From contig NZ_VYPZ01000003.1 in assembly GCF_008710155.1 (NCBI RefSeq), positions 124,001-188,000 on the forward strand: 64,000 bases of DNA, written 5' to 3'. Under the pieces are notes generated by a model, which was given only the letters and a program-made list of their open reading frames with translations, searched no databases and was not told the origin of the DNA. Positions 46,732-55,104 of this stretch are shown here, piece after piece. This stretch comes from Sphingobium limneticum (lineage in GTDB: Bacteria > Pseudomonadota > Alphaproteobacteria > Sphingomonadales > Sphingomonadaceae). Numbering within the stretch: the stretch's first letter is position 1; each line of letters starts with the position of its first letter. The translations under genes were made by a program, and so were the position numbers.

Positions 46732-47616
46732 ATGCTGGATGATCGTCGCAGGCGCAGCGTGCCCGCCGCCGAACTGGTGCGCAACTTCGCCCATTGGCGG
46801 GAAGTCGGATCGCGTGAGCCGGTGATGGTGACGCATCATGGCCGCGAAACCCATGTCTTCATGGGGCTGGACCGGTTTCGGACGATGGCGGTGGGGGATG
46901 ACGAAGCGCCGGCCCCCGATCGTACCTTCGAACTGGCGGCGCGCATGCATCAGGGGCTGGTCCTGTGCGGGCCGGACCTCGCCATCACTTATGTAAATGG
47001 CGTGGCGCTGGCCATGGCCAAGCGTTGGGACCGCGATCTGGACGGGCAGTCCTTATGGAACGCCTTTCCCGAACTGGCCGGATCGCTGACGGAAGCGCAT
47101 ATCCGCCACAGCCTGTCCTCCGGAGAAGCCAGCGCGGCCGATATCCCCTCCCCCTTTCGCGATGATGTGTGGCTGCATGTGCAGACCTTCCCCTTTGCCG
47201 GTGGCGTCGCTCTGTTGCTGCGGGACATTACTGCCGACATGCAGCGCCATCCGTTGGCCGACGTCAAATCGGCGATACTCAAAGCCATGGGCGTACATGG
47301 CGGCGTAGGCTATGTCCGTGTGTCGATGCGCGGCTTCATCGAGGTGGTGAACGACAGCTTCTGCGCGATGGTAGGCCTTGCTGCCGATCGCCTGGCCGAT
47401 GTGCCGATCGCCGATCTGGTCGAACTGCCCGCCCGCCCGCTGTTCCGCGAACGGCTGGAGCGGGTGTTGCGGGGCGAAGGCGACATGCGCTTTGCCACCC
47501 AGTTGCTGACCAATGAAGGGGCCCTCGCGCCCGTAGATGCCGCCATCGCGCGCCTGCATGGCATTTACGGAACGGAGGGTGCGGTGATCGTCGTCACCTC
47601 GTATAGCATGCCCTGA
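46732..47616 (+). CDS. Phd/YefM-like N-terminal domain fused to two PAS domains
   Basis: A 294-residue protein. Residues 7-49 (SVPAAELVRNFAHW..., EPVMVTHHGRETHVFMGLDRF) follow the Phd/YefM antitoxin fold, a DNA- and toxin-binding unit. Two PAS-like domains follow (about 65-168 and 180-290), the first with YVNGVALAMAKRW and the second with FIEVVNDSFCAMVGL. GGGAAAG precedes the ATG. No toxin gene is adjacent, so a ligand- or redox-responsive DNA-binding regulator is inferred. Confidence 0.65.
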   Translation: MLDDRRRRSVPAAELVRNFAHWREVGSREPVMVTHHGRETHVFMGLDRFRTMAVGDDEAPAPDRTFELAARMHQGLVLCGPDLAITYVNGVALAMAKRWDRDLDGQSLWNAFPELAGSLTEAHIRHSLSSGEASAADIPSPFRDDVWLHVQTFPFAGGVALLLRDITADMQRHPLADVKSAILKAMGVHGGVGYVRVSMRGFIEVVNDSFCAMVGLAADRLADVPIADLVELPARPLFRERLERVLRGEGDMRFATQLLTNEGALAPVDAAIARLHGIYGTEGAVIVVTSYSMP

Positions 47617-47766
47617 TTTGCCGCCAACAACGTCCATATCGGACAGAGCGCATCCGCCCAGCACAAGATTTGCGCGAAATCGCCCGTTTCCGTCCCGATA
47701 TCCATGCCAAAGCCTGTGTAAAATCCGTCAATCGCGACGGATGGTCGGCAAACAGGATCTTGAACC

Positions 47767-48231
47767 ATGCGCGCTAACATGGCTTTCATGACCTGCGATA
47801 GCATCCTTGCCCGACCATGCCGGCTGCTTATCCGGCTTATCCGCCATCAGGCCGGCAGCAGCCTGATCGAGGCAGCTTTCGTCCTGCCGGTTCTGATCCT
47901 GCTGCTAATGGGCATATTGGGCTATGGCAGCTGGTTCATAACGGCCCATAGCCTGCAACAGGCGGCCAATGACGCCGCCCGTGCCTCAGTGGCCGGGCTG
48001 ACCACCAATGAGCGCCGCACCCTGGTCGACCAGAGCATCATTGCCGCCCGCGCCGCCTTCCCCGCGCCCGCTGCCCAGACGATCGGCGTCAGCACGGGGG
48101 AAAATAGCGGCTATTACCGGGTGACGCTGCGTTACAATCTGGCCAATGCCCCGCTCTTCGCCGCCATGCCGCTTCCCTTGCCCGGCGCCACGCTGGAGCG
48201 TAGCGCGGTCGTGCGGATCAACAGCCAATGA
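47767..48231 (+). CDS. TadE-like pilus assembly protein
   Basis: The 154-residue protein has a single membrane helix with the class III prepilin/TadE pattern GSSLIEAAFVLPVLILLLMG, where the E follows the processing region. It is probably a pseudopilin of the Flp (Tad) system. The ATG overlaps none; its stop overlaps the tadG start by 4 bases. Other tad genes are not in view. Confidence 0.82.
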   Translation: MRANMAFMTCDSILARPCRLLIRLIRHQAGSSLIEAAFVLPVLILLLMGILGYGSWFITAHSLQQAANDAARASVAGLTTNERRTLVDQSIIAARAAFPAPAAQTIGVSTGENSGYYRVTLRYNLANAPLFAAMPLPLPGATLERSAVVRINSQ

Positions 48232-49853
48232 TCCGCGTGCCCTTCCATCGCGCGCTCACGCGGGACCGGCGCGGGGGCGTTACGCTGATCCTGGCCGGAT
48301 CGCTGTTCATGCTGGCGGGAGCTGCGACCGTCGCGGTCGATCTTGGGTCCGTCTATCTCGCCCGTCGCCAATTGCAGGGCGTGGCGGATGCAGCGGCGCT
48401 AGCCGCCGCCGATGGCGGGCGCTCCGCCGCTGAACAGCTGATCGACCAGAGCGGCGTCAACGGCATCGCTCTGGCTACGCTCGACACCGGCAGCTATGCC
48501 GCCGACCCAACCGTACCGGTGGAGCAGCGGTTCCGCGCCAACGATCCGACCGGCGGCGCGATGCGGGTCGAACTGCGCAGACGCACACCGCTTTTCTTCG
48601 GCCGGTTGCTGGTTGGACGCGATGGCATAGACCTGAGCGCGCGGGCGACCGCGGCCCGGAGCGATGCCGCAGCCTTCTCGCTTGGCACAGGCCTCGCCTC
48701 GCTGAGCGACGGCTTGCCCAACATGCTGCTGTCCAACCTGACCGGAACCGAGCTCAATCTGTCGGTGATGGATTATAATGGGCTGGTCAGCGCCGACCTG
48801 GACCTGTTGGGTTTTGCCGATGCGCTACGCGCGCGAACCGGGCGAAATGGCGAAGCCTATGGCGCGCTGTTCGATCGGGACATTCCTCTGGCAGATCTGC
48901 TGGGTGCGATGGCGGACAGCGCAGGCAACAGTGCTGCCACCCACACGCTGCTGGCGCTGGCGGGCCGCATACCGTGCCGGTCCGTGCGGCTGAGCGACAT
49001 TATCGATCTTGGCCCCATGCGCGGCGCCGCCAATGCCAGTGGCCAGCCCAGCGTGGTGCTCGACGCCTTCTCCATGTTGCGCATGCTCCTCAGCCCGCCG
49101 TCCGGCACTACGATCCCGATGGACCTGCGCATCGCCGTACCGGGCCTGACCAGCACCAGGCTGATGCTGGTGACGGGCGAAGGGCAGGCCAGATCCCCAT
49201 TGATGAGCATCACCGCCAAGCGCGACGTGGTGTTGCGCACGGCGCAGACGCGCCTCTATCTGGAAAGCACCGTTGCCACCGCCCTGTCGGGCATCGCATC
49301 GGTGCGTATCCCGCTCTATATCGAACTGGCCGCCGCAGAAGCGCGTCTGTCCGATATCCAATGCGGAGAAACGGGCGGCGTCACGCTCGCGGTTACGCCA
49401 TCGGTGGGAGTGGCCGCCCTGGGCGATATCGATATGAACGCGCTGACCAATTTCTCCGTGCCGGCCAGCCCGCGCGCCACCGTGCTGGCGCAGGCATTGG
49501 GCACCCGCGTCACCGGCTATGCCAATATCGCCCTGGGCGGCACGCAAACCCACAATGTCCATTTTTCCCCAGCAGAGATAGGCGCGCAACAGGCCAAGAC
49601 CGTCGGCACGCAGGATCTGACCCAGGGGATAGCCGCCAGCCTGGCGGGGCAGACGCAGCTTCAGGTGTCGTTACTGGGCCTGACCGTCAGCAACAGCCCA
49701 CTCAGCCCTCTCGTGGGCGCCCTGGTGGGCACCACGGCGCCCCTGCTGGACGGCATCATCAACAGCGTCACCGCGACATTGGGCGTCCGCGTGGGATCGG
49801 CAGAGGTACGTGTGCATCAGCGCCGGTGCGGCATGGCGTCCATCGTCGCCTGA
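48228..49853 (+). CDS. TadG-like pilus assembly protein
   Basis: The 541-residue protein has an N-terminal helix GGVTLILAGSLFMLAGAATVA followed by the TadG-type VDLGSVYLARRQLQGVADAA, then a large periplasmic part. It is predicted to work with the TadE-like protein in Flp pilus assembly. Translation is coupled (ATGA). Confidence 0.82.
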   Translation: MIRVPFHRALTRDRRGGVTLILAGSLFMLAGAATVAVDLGSVYLARRQLQGVADAAALAAADGGRSAAEQLIDQSGVNGIALATLDTGSYAADPTVPVEQRFRANDPTGGAMRVELRRRTPLFFGRLLVGRDGIDLSARATAARSDAAAFSLGTGLASLSDGLPNMLLSNLTGTELNLSVMDYNGLVSADLDLLGFADALRARTGRNGEAYGALFDRDIPLADLLGAMADSAGNSAATHTLLALAGRIPCRSVRLSDIIDLGPMRGAANASGQPSVVLDAFSMLRMLLSPPSGTTIPMDLRIAVPGLTSTRLMLVTGEGQARSPLMSITAKRDVVLRTAQTRLYLESTVATALSGIASVRIPLYIELAAAEARLSDIQCGETGGVTLAVTPSVGVAALGDIDMNALTNFSVPASPRATVLAQALGTRVTGYANIALGGTQTHNVHFSPAEIGAQQAKTVGTQDLTQGIAASLAGQTQLQVSLLGLTVSNSPLSPLVGALVGTTAPLLDGIINSVTATLGVRVGSAEVRVHQRRCGMASIVA

Positions 49854-49893
49854 TTCCCTTGCCTTCGCGTCGCTCCGCCTTCAGGAGCGTTGC

Positions 49894-51345
49894 ATGGGCG
49901 CTATCATGTTGCAGGGAACCGGATCGGACGTCGGCAAATCGGTGCTGGTGGCGGGGCTATGCCGCGCGCTGCTGCGCCGGGGCTATCGGGTACGTCCGTT
50001 CAAGCCGCAAAATATGTCTAACAATGCCGCCGTCACCAGCGACGGGGGCGAGATCGGCCGGGCGCAGGCCTTGCAGGCCATCGCCTGCGGCGTGGCGCCG
50101 CATACGGACATGAACCCGGTGCTGCTGAAGCCGCAGGCCGATCGCACATCGCAATTGATCGTCCATGGCCAGGTGCGCGGGGCGCTGGGCTCCGGCAATT
50201 TCCGCAGCGCGCGGGGACAGTTGCTGGGCGCCGTATTGGAAAGCTACGACCGGTTGCGGGGCCAGTGCGACATCGTCGTTGTCGAAGGTGCCGGGTCGCC
50301 GGCCGAAATCAACCTGCGCGGCGGCGACATCGCCAATATGGGCTTCGCCCGCGCTGCCAACGTTCCCGTCATTCTGGTGGGCGATATCGACCGTGGCGGC
50401 GTGATCGCAGCGGTGGTCGGCACCCGCGCGGTGATCGACCCGGACGATGCGGCCATGATCCAAGGTTTTCTGATCAACAAATTCCGTGGCGACCCTGCCC
50501 TGTTCGAGGATGGCTATCGCCAGATCGAGGCGCTGTCGGGCTGGCGCGGCTTTGGCGTGGTACCATGGCTGAACGCCGTTGCCCGCCTGCCCAGCGAGGA
50601 TGCGGTTGTGCTGGAGCGGCGGATATTCTCCTCTGCCGCACCACTGGTCGTCGCCTGCCCGGTGCTGCCGCGCATTTCCAATTTCGACGATCTCGATCCG
50701 CTCAAGCTGGAGCCGGGCATCGACCTGCGCATGATCGGCCCCGGTCAGGCCATTCCCGGCGACGCGGCGCTCGTGATCCTGCCGGGATCGAAGGCGACCA
50801 TCGCCGATATGCGCGCGCTGGTGGCGCAAGGATGGGACATCGACATTCGCGCCCATCATCGGCGCGGTGGGGCCGTGCTGGGCCTGTGTGGCGGATACCA
50901 GATGCTGGGGCGGACCATCGCCGACCCCGATGGGCTGGAGGGGCCGGCGGGATCGATCGCGGGCCTGGGCCTGCTCGACGTGGACACACGCCTGTCGGCC
51001 GGCAAGACGCTGGAGCAGGTGCGGGGCCGCGCGCTGGATGCCGATTTTGGCGGCTATGAAATGCATATGGGCGCCACTGTCGGTCCCGACTGCGAGCGGC
51101 CCTTCGCGCTGCTTGATGGCGCACGGCCGGATGGCGCGATCAGTCGCGACGGGCGCGTGATGGGCAGCTATGTCCATGGCCTGCTGGGCAGTACCGCCCT
51201 GCGCGATGCATTGTTGCAGCGGCTGGGCGGTCAATCGACCGGTGCGGACTATGACCAGTCGGTCGAGGATGCGCTGGATGAGGTTTCCGCGCTGCTCGAA
51301 ACGCATGTCGATATCGACGCCATGGTCGCGCTGGCCATGGCGTGA
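49894..51345 (+). CDS. cobQ: Cobyric acid synthase
   Basis: The 483-residue amidotransferase has an N-terminal P-loop-like MLQGTGSDVGKSVLVAGL, PFKPQNMSNNA, and a C-terminal glutaminase domain with the nucleophile cysteine in VLGLCGGYQMLG. It amidates adenosylcobyrinic acid diamide in cobalamin synthesis. AGGAG lies 6-7 bases before the ATG. Other cob genes are outside this window. Confidence 0.95.
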   Translation: MGAIMLQGTGSDVGKSVLVAGLCRALLRRGYRVRPFKPQNMSNNAAVTSDGGEIGRAQALQAIACGVAPHTDMNPVLLKPQADRTSQLIVHGQVRGALGSGNFRSARGQLLGAVLESYDRLRGQCDIVVVEGAGSPAEINLRGGDIANMGFARAANVPVILVGDIDRGGVIAAVVGTRAVIDPDDAAMIQGFLINKFRGDPALFEDGYRQIEALSGWRGFGVVPWLNAVARLPSEDAVVLERRIFSSAAPLVVACPVLPRISNFDDLDPLKLEPGIDLRMIGPGQAIPGDAALVILPGSKATIADMRALVAQGWDIDIRAHHRRGGAVLGLCGGYQMLGRTIADPDGLEGPAGSIAGLGLLDVDTRLSAGKTLEQVRGRALDADFGGYEMHMGATVGPDCERPFALLDGARPDGAISRDGRVMGSYVHGLLGSTALRDALLQRLGGQSTGADYDQSVEDALDEVSALLETHVDIDAMVALAMA

Positions 51346-51357
51346 GGGCAAAGAAAA

Positions 51358-51375
51358 AGGCGGCTTTCGCCGCCT
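51358..51375. terminator. Bidirectional terminator between cobQ and tRNA-Arg
   Basis: AGGCGGC (51358-51364) pairs with GCCGCCT (51369-51375). A-runs on one side and a T-containing tail on the other allow ending of both cobQ (plus) and the tRNA transcript (minus, U-rich tail). Confidence 0.8.
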
Positions 51376-51399
51376 GACTTTTCCTCACCGTAGGGAGAA

Positions 51400-51476
51400 T
51401 GGTGCACCCGGAACGATTCGAACGTCCGACCCTCAGATTCGTAGTCTGATGCTCTATCCAGCTGAGCTACGGGTGC
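51400..51476 (-). tRNA. tRNA-Arg(ACG), copy 1
   Basis: A 77-base cloverleaf with encoded CCA: acceptor GCACCCG/CGGGTGC, D stem GCTC/GAGC, anticodon stem TCAGA/TCTGA with loop CTACGAA, anticodon ACG at 51440-51442 on the complementary strand, and a T stem with TTCGAAT. ACG is normally read as ICG for CGN arginine codons. Confidence 0.97.
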
Positions 51477-51531
51477 ACTTTTCTATGCAAAGGCAAAGGC
51501 TTGAAGCCAAAACCTATCACGATGTTTCCAA

Positions 51532-51608
51532 TGGTGCACCCGGAACGATTCGAACGTCCGACCCTCAGATTCGTAGTCTGATGCTCTATCCAGCTGAGCT
51601 ACGGGTGC
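51532..51608 (-). tRNA. tRNA-Arg(ACG), copy 2, identical to copy 1
   Basis: This 77-base gene is identical in sequence to the copy 55 bases downstream in its transcript direction, with CCA encoded. The 55-base spacer differs from the flanks, consistent with a tandem duplication. Confidence 0.97.
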
Positions 51609-51731
51609 GTTGGAGAGGCGCAGATAGAAGCGCTTAGCAGATTGGGCAAGCCCCTTTTTTCCCTTTCTTGCACTTTTATGGCCCGGCAACTTTTAACCGC
51701 CGTTTTTCGTTGATGCGGTCAGGAGGATTCG

Positions 51732-52211
51732 ATGATGAGCTTTAATCTGAACGAGGCGGCGCTGCTGCTGATTGCACTGGTGATCGGCTGGCTGCTGGGC
51801 CTGATGATGAGCGGTCGCGGTAAATATCGTCGACTGTGGCGTGACGAGCAGATTGCCCATCGCCAGGCGATCAAGGATCGCGACGCGCGGATCGAGGCTT
51901 CCAATGCCCGCATCGCGGAGTTGGAGCGGCAGTCGACCGGGCCGATCGGCGCTGGCACCGCCACGGCGGTTGCGGGCGCGGTGCATGGCCGCGACGATCT
52001 GAGCCGGATCAGCGGGGTCAGCCAGGCGCAGGAGGTTGCCCTGAACGAGGCCGGTTATCATCGCTATGGCCAGATCGCCGCGCTCAATGCCGAGCAGGAA
52101 GCGACGCTGGAGGCGCGTCTGGGCCTGAAGCCTGGCACCATCACCCATGAGAATTGGCGCAAGCAGGCCGATGATCTCGCGCATGGCCGCAAACGCGGCC
52201 TGTTCGGCTAA
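51732..52211 (+). CDS. Membrane-anchored protein with coiled coil and helix-hairpin-helix-like domain
   Basis: A 159-residue protein with one N-terminal membrane helix (ALLLIALVIGWLLGLMMSG), then a charged coiled-coil region (about residues 35-68). A C-terminal segment DDLSRISGVSQAQEVALNEAG...YGQIAAL resembles the helix-hairpin-helix units of flap-nuclease-like proteins. GGAGG lies 7 bases before the ATG. Function is unknown; DNA or ribosome contact at the membrane is possible. Confidence 0.65.
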   Translation: MMSFNLNEAALLLIALVIGWLLGLMMSGRGKYRRLWRDEQIAHRQAIKDRDARIEASNARIAELERQSTGPIGAGTATAVAGAVHGRDDLSRISGVSQAQEVALNEAGYHRYGQIAALNAEQEATLEARLGLKPGTITHENWRKQADDLAHGRKRGLFG

Positions 52212-52234
52212 ACGCGCATAGCCACAAAGAAAAA

Positions 52235-52261
52235 GGGCGGGGTTTGATGCCCCGCCCTTTT
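52235..52261. terminator. Bidirectional intrinsic terminator
   Basis: GGGCGGGG (52235-52242) pairs with CCCCGCCC (52250-52257), with AAAA before and TTTT after. It separates the convergent 51732 gene and ppdK. Confidence 0.9.
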
Positions 52262-52265
52262 CATA

Positions 52266-54941
52266 TCACTTCTTCGCGAGAGCGGCCTGCGCCGCCGCCA
52301 ATCGGGCGATCGGCACGCGGTAGGGCGATGCCGAGACATAATCGAGGCCGGTCTGCTCACAGAAAGCGATCGAGGCCGGATCGCCACCATGCTCGCCGCA
52401 GATGCCGAGCTTGATGCCAGGACGGGTCTTGCGACCCCGTTCCGCCGCCAGTTCGATCAGTTCGCCCACGCCCTCGACATCGATGCTGACGAAGGGATCG
52501 CGGGCGAAGATGCCCTTGTCCACATATTGCGTCAGGAACCGGCCGGCATCGTCGCGGCTGATACCGATCGTCGTCTGCGTCAGATCATTGGTACCGAAGG
52601 AGAAGAATTCGCCCACTTCGGCGATCTCACCCGCCTTCAACGCCGCCCGCGGCAGTTCGATCATGGTGCCGACCAGATAGTCGACGCTGTTGCCCTGTTC
52701 TTCGAACACTTCGGCTGCGACGCGATCGACGATCGCCTTCATCAGCTCCAGCTCCTTGCGCGTGGCGACCAGCGGGATCATGATTTCCGGGATCGGCGCT
52801 TCGCCGCCCCGCGCCTTCACGATCAGCGCCGCTTCGAAGATGGCGCGGGCCTGCATCTCGTAGATTTCGGGATAGGTCACGCCCAGGCGGCAACCGCGAT
52901 GACCCAGCATCGGGTTGAATTCATGCAGCTCGGCGGCGCGACGCTTGAGCGTGTCGACGCTGACGCCAGCGCCCTTGGCCACTTCCTCGAACTCCGCTTC
53001 GCCATGCGGCAGGAATTCGTGCAGCGGCGGATCGAGCAGGCGGATGGTGACCGGCAGGCCCGCCATCACCATGAAGATCTGCGCGAAATCGTCCCGCTGT
53101 TCGGGCAGCAGCTTGTCGAGCGCCACGCGGCGGCCCTTCTCGCTGTCGGCCAGGATCATTTCGCGGACGGCGGTGATGCGCGCCGCGTCGAAGAACATAT
53201 GTTCGGTACGGCACAGGCCCACGCCTTCCGCGCCGAATTCGCGCGCGACCTTGCAATCCTGCGGCGTTTCCGCGTTGGCGCGCACCTTGAGGCGACGAAC
53301 CTTATCCGCCCACACCATCAGCGTGCCGAAATCACCGGCCAGTTCGGGCTGCACGGTCGGCACTTCGCCAGCCATCACTTCGCCAGTCGACCCGTCGATG
53401 GTCAGGATGTCCCCTTCCTTCAATTCACGACCGCCCACGCGCAGGATCTTGGTCTTGCCGTCGATCGAAATGCCGCCAGCGCCCGAGACGCAGGGACGAC
53501 CCATGCCACGCGCCACGACGGCGGCGTGGCTGGTCATGCCGCCACGCGCGGTCAGGATGCCCTTGGCCGCGTGCATGCCGTGAATATCTTCCGGCGAGGT
53601 TTCGACACGGACGAGGATGACGGCGTCGCCCAGTTCGGCGCGGCGCTCGGCAGTGTCGGCGTCGAACACGATCAGGCCCGATGCGGCGCCCGGCGAGGCC
53701 GGCAGGCCCTTGGTCAGCACATCGCGCGGCGCGCTGGGATCGAGGGTCGGGTGAAGCAGCTGGTCGAGCGCGGCGGGATCGACGCGGGCGACGGCTTCTT
53801 CTTCCGTGATCAGGCCCTCATGCGCCATGTCCACGGCCATCTTCAGCGCGGCCTTGGCGGTGCGCTTGCCCGAACGGGTTTGCAGCATCCACAGCTTGCC
53901 CTGCTGCACCGTGAATTCGATGTCCTGCATGTCGCGATAATGGGTTTCGAGGATTTCGAAGACCCCTGCCAGTTCGGCATAAGTTTCCGGCATCGCCTCT
54001 TCCATCGACAGCGGCTTGGCCCCTGCCCGCTCGCGCGCGGCCAGCGTCAGATATTGCGGGGTACGGATGCCGGCGACGACATCCTCACCCTGCGCGTTGA
54101 TCAGATATTCGCCATAATAGGCGTTCTCGCCGGTCGACGGATCGCGCGTGAAGGCGACGCCGGTGGCGGAGGTTTCGCCCATATTGCCGAACACCATCGC
54201 CTGCACGTTGACGGCGGTGCCCCATTCGCCGGGGATGTTGTTGAGACGGCGATAGACCTTCGCGCGCTCCGACTGCCAGGAGCCGAACACGGCGGAAATC
54301 GCGCCCCACAGCTGGTCATGCACATCCTGCGGGAAAGGCTTGTTCCACAGCTTCTGGACGAGCGCCTTATATTCGGCGACCAGCGTTTTCCAATCGTCGG
54401 CGGTCAGCTCGGTATCGAGCGTATAGCCATTATCTTCCTTGGCGATTTCGAGCGCTTCCTCGAACGCGCCATGGTCCAGTTCCAGCACGACGTCCGAATA
54501 CATCTGGATGAAACGGCGATAGCTGTCCCAGGCGAAACGCTCGTCACCCGACGTGTTGGCCAGGCCGATCACGGTTTCGTCGTTGAGGCCGAGGTTGAGG
54601 ACGGTGTCCATCATGCCGGGCATCGACGCGCGCGCACCCGAACGGACCGATACCAGCAGCGGATCGGCGGCATCGCCGAAACGCTTGCCGGTGATGCCCT
54701 CGATATGCGCGATGCCATTGGCGACTTCGGCGTTCAGGCTTTCGGGATATTTGCCACCGTCCACATAATAGCGGGTGCACATGTCCGTCGTGATGGTGAA
54801 GCCCGGCGGCACCGGCAGGCCGATCGCCGCCATGCCGTCCAGATTGGCGCCCTTGCCGCCCAGCAGATTGCGGTCGCCCTGACCGCCATCGTCCACGCCG
54901 CCGCCGAAACGATAGACATAGCGGGTCGCGGTGCTGTTCAT
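52266..54941 (-). CDS. ppdK: Pyruvate, phosphate dikinase
   Basis: The 891-residue enzyme has the ATP-grasp N-terminus (NLLGGKGANLDGMA), the phosphohistidine motif GGMTSHAAVVARGMGRP, and a C-terminal PEP-binding barrel with GICGEHGGDP. It interconverts pyruvate, ATP and phosphate with PEP, AMP and pyrophosphate. The ATG at 54941 is preceded by GAGG, 5 bases away; the longer open frame upstream is not favoured. Confidence 0.97.
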   Translation of the reverse strand: MNSTATRYVYRFGGGVDDGGQGDRNLLGGKGANLDGMAAIGLPVPPGFTITTDMCTRYYVDGGKYPESLNAEVANGIAHIEGITGKRFGDAADPLLVSVRSGARASMPGMMDTVLNLGLNDETVIGLANTSGDERFAWDSYRRFIQMYSDVVLELDHGAFEEALEIAKEDNGYTLDTELTADDWKTLVAEYKALVQKLWNKPFPQDVHDQLWGAISAVFGSWQSERAKVYRRLNNIPGEWGTAVNVQAMVFGNMGETSATGVAFTRDPSTGENAYYGEYLINAQGEDVVAGIRTPQYLTLAARERAGAKPLSMEEAMPETYAELAGVFEILETHYRDMQDIEFTVQQGKLWMLQTRSGKRTAKAALKMAVDMAHEGLITEEEAVARVDPAALDQLLHPTLDPSAPRDVLTKGLPASPGAASGLIVFDADTAERRAELGDAVILVRVETSPEDIHGMHAAKGILTARGGMTSHAAVVARGMGRPCVSGAGGISIDGKTKILRVGGRELKEGDILTIDGSTGEVMAGEVPTVQPELAGDFGTLMVWADKVRRLKVRANAETPQDCKVAREFGAEGVGLCRTEHMFFDAARITAVREMILADSEKGRRVALDKLLPEQRDDFAQIFMVMAGLPVTIRLLDPPLHEFLPHGEAEFEEVAKGAGVSVDTLKRRAAELHEFNPMLGHRGCRLGVTYPEIYEMQARAIFEAALIVKARGGEAPIPEIMIPLVATRKELELMKAIVDRVAAEVFEEQGNSVDYLVGTMIELPRAALKAGEIAEVGEFFSFGTNDLTQTTIGISRDDAGRFLTQYVDKGIFARDPFVSIDVEGVGELIELAAERGRKTRPGIKLGICGEHGGDPASIAFCEQTGLDYVSASPYRVPIARLAAAQAALAKK

Positions 54942-55104
54942 GATGGCCTCTTCCGTCGTAACCATAGATCCGGCTCTCCCTGCACTGATTGCCGTGTTGT
55001 GCGATGCAATAATAATGTCGCAAATAGCGATTTAAGATAGAATAGAATAGGAGATAACGCGCTTAACTTCGCATATTTCCCATTCATTTCGGAATTTAAT
55101 TTCC

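Noticed and set aside
46732..46900. Toxin-antitoxin locus
   Set aside because: The antitoxin-like segment is fused to PAS domains and no toxin gene is next to it.
51400..51608. Integrated element attachment site
   Set aside because: The duplicated tRNA genes flank only 55 bases, with no integrase or cargo.
52389..55040. Long plus-strand frame (883 codons) opposite ppdK
   Set aside because: Mirrors ppdK and crosses its start region; no recognisable domain.
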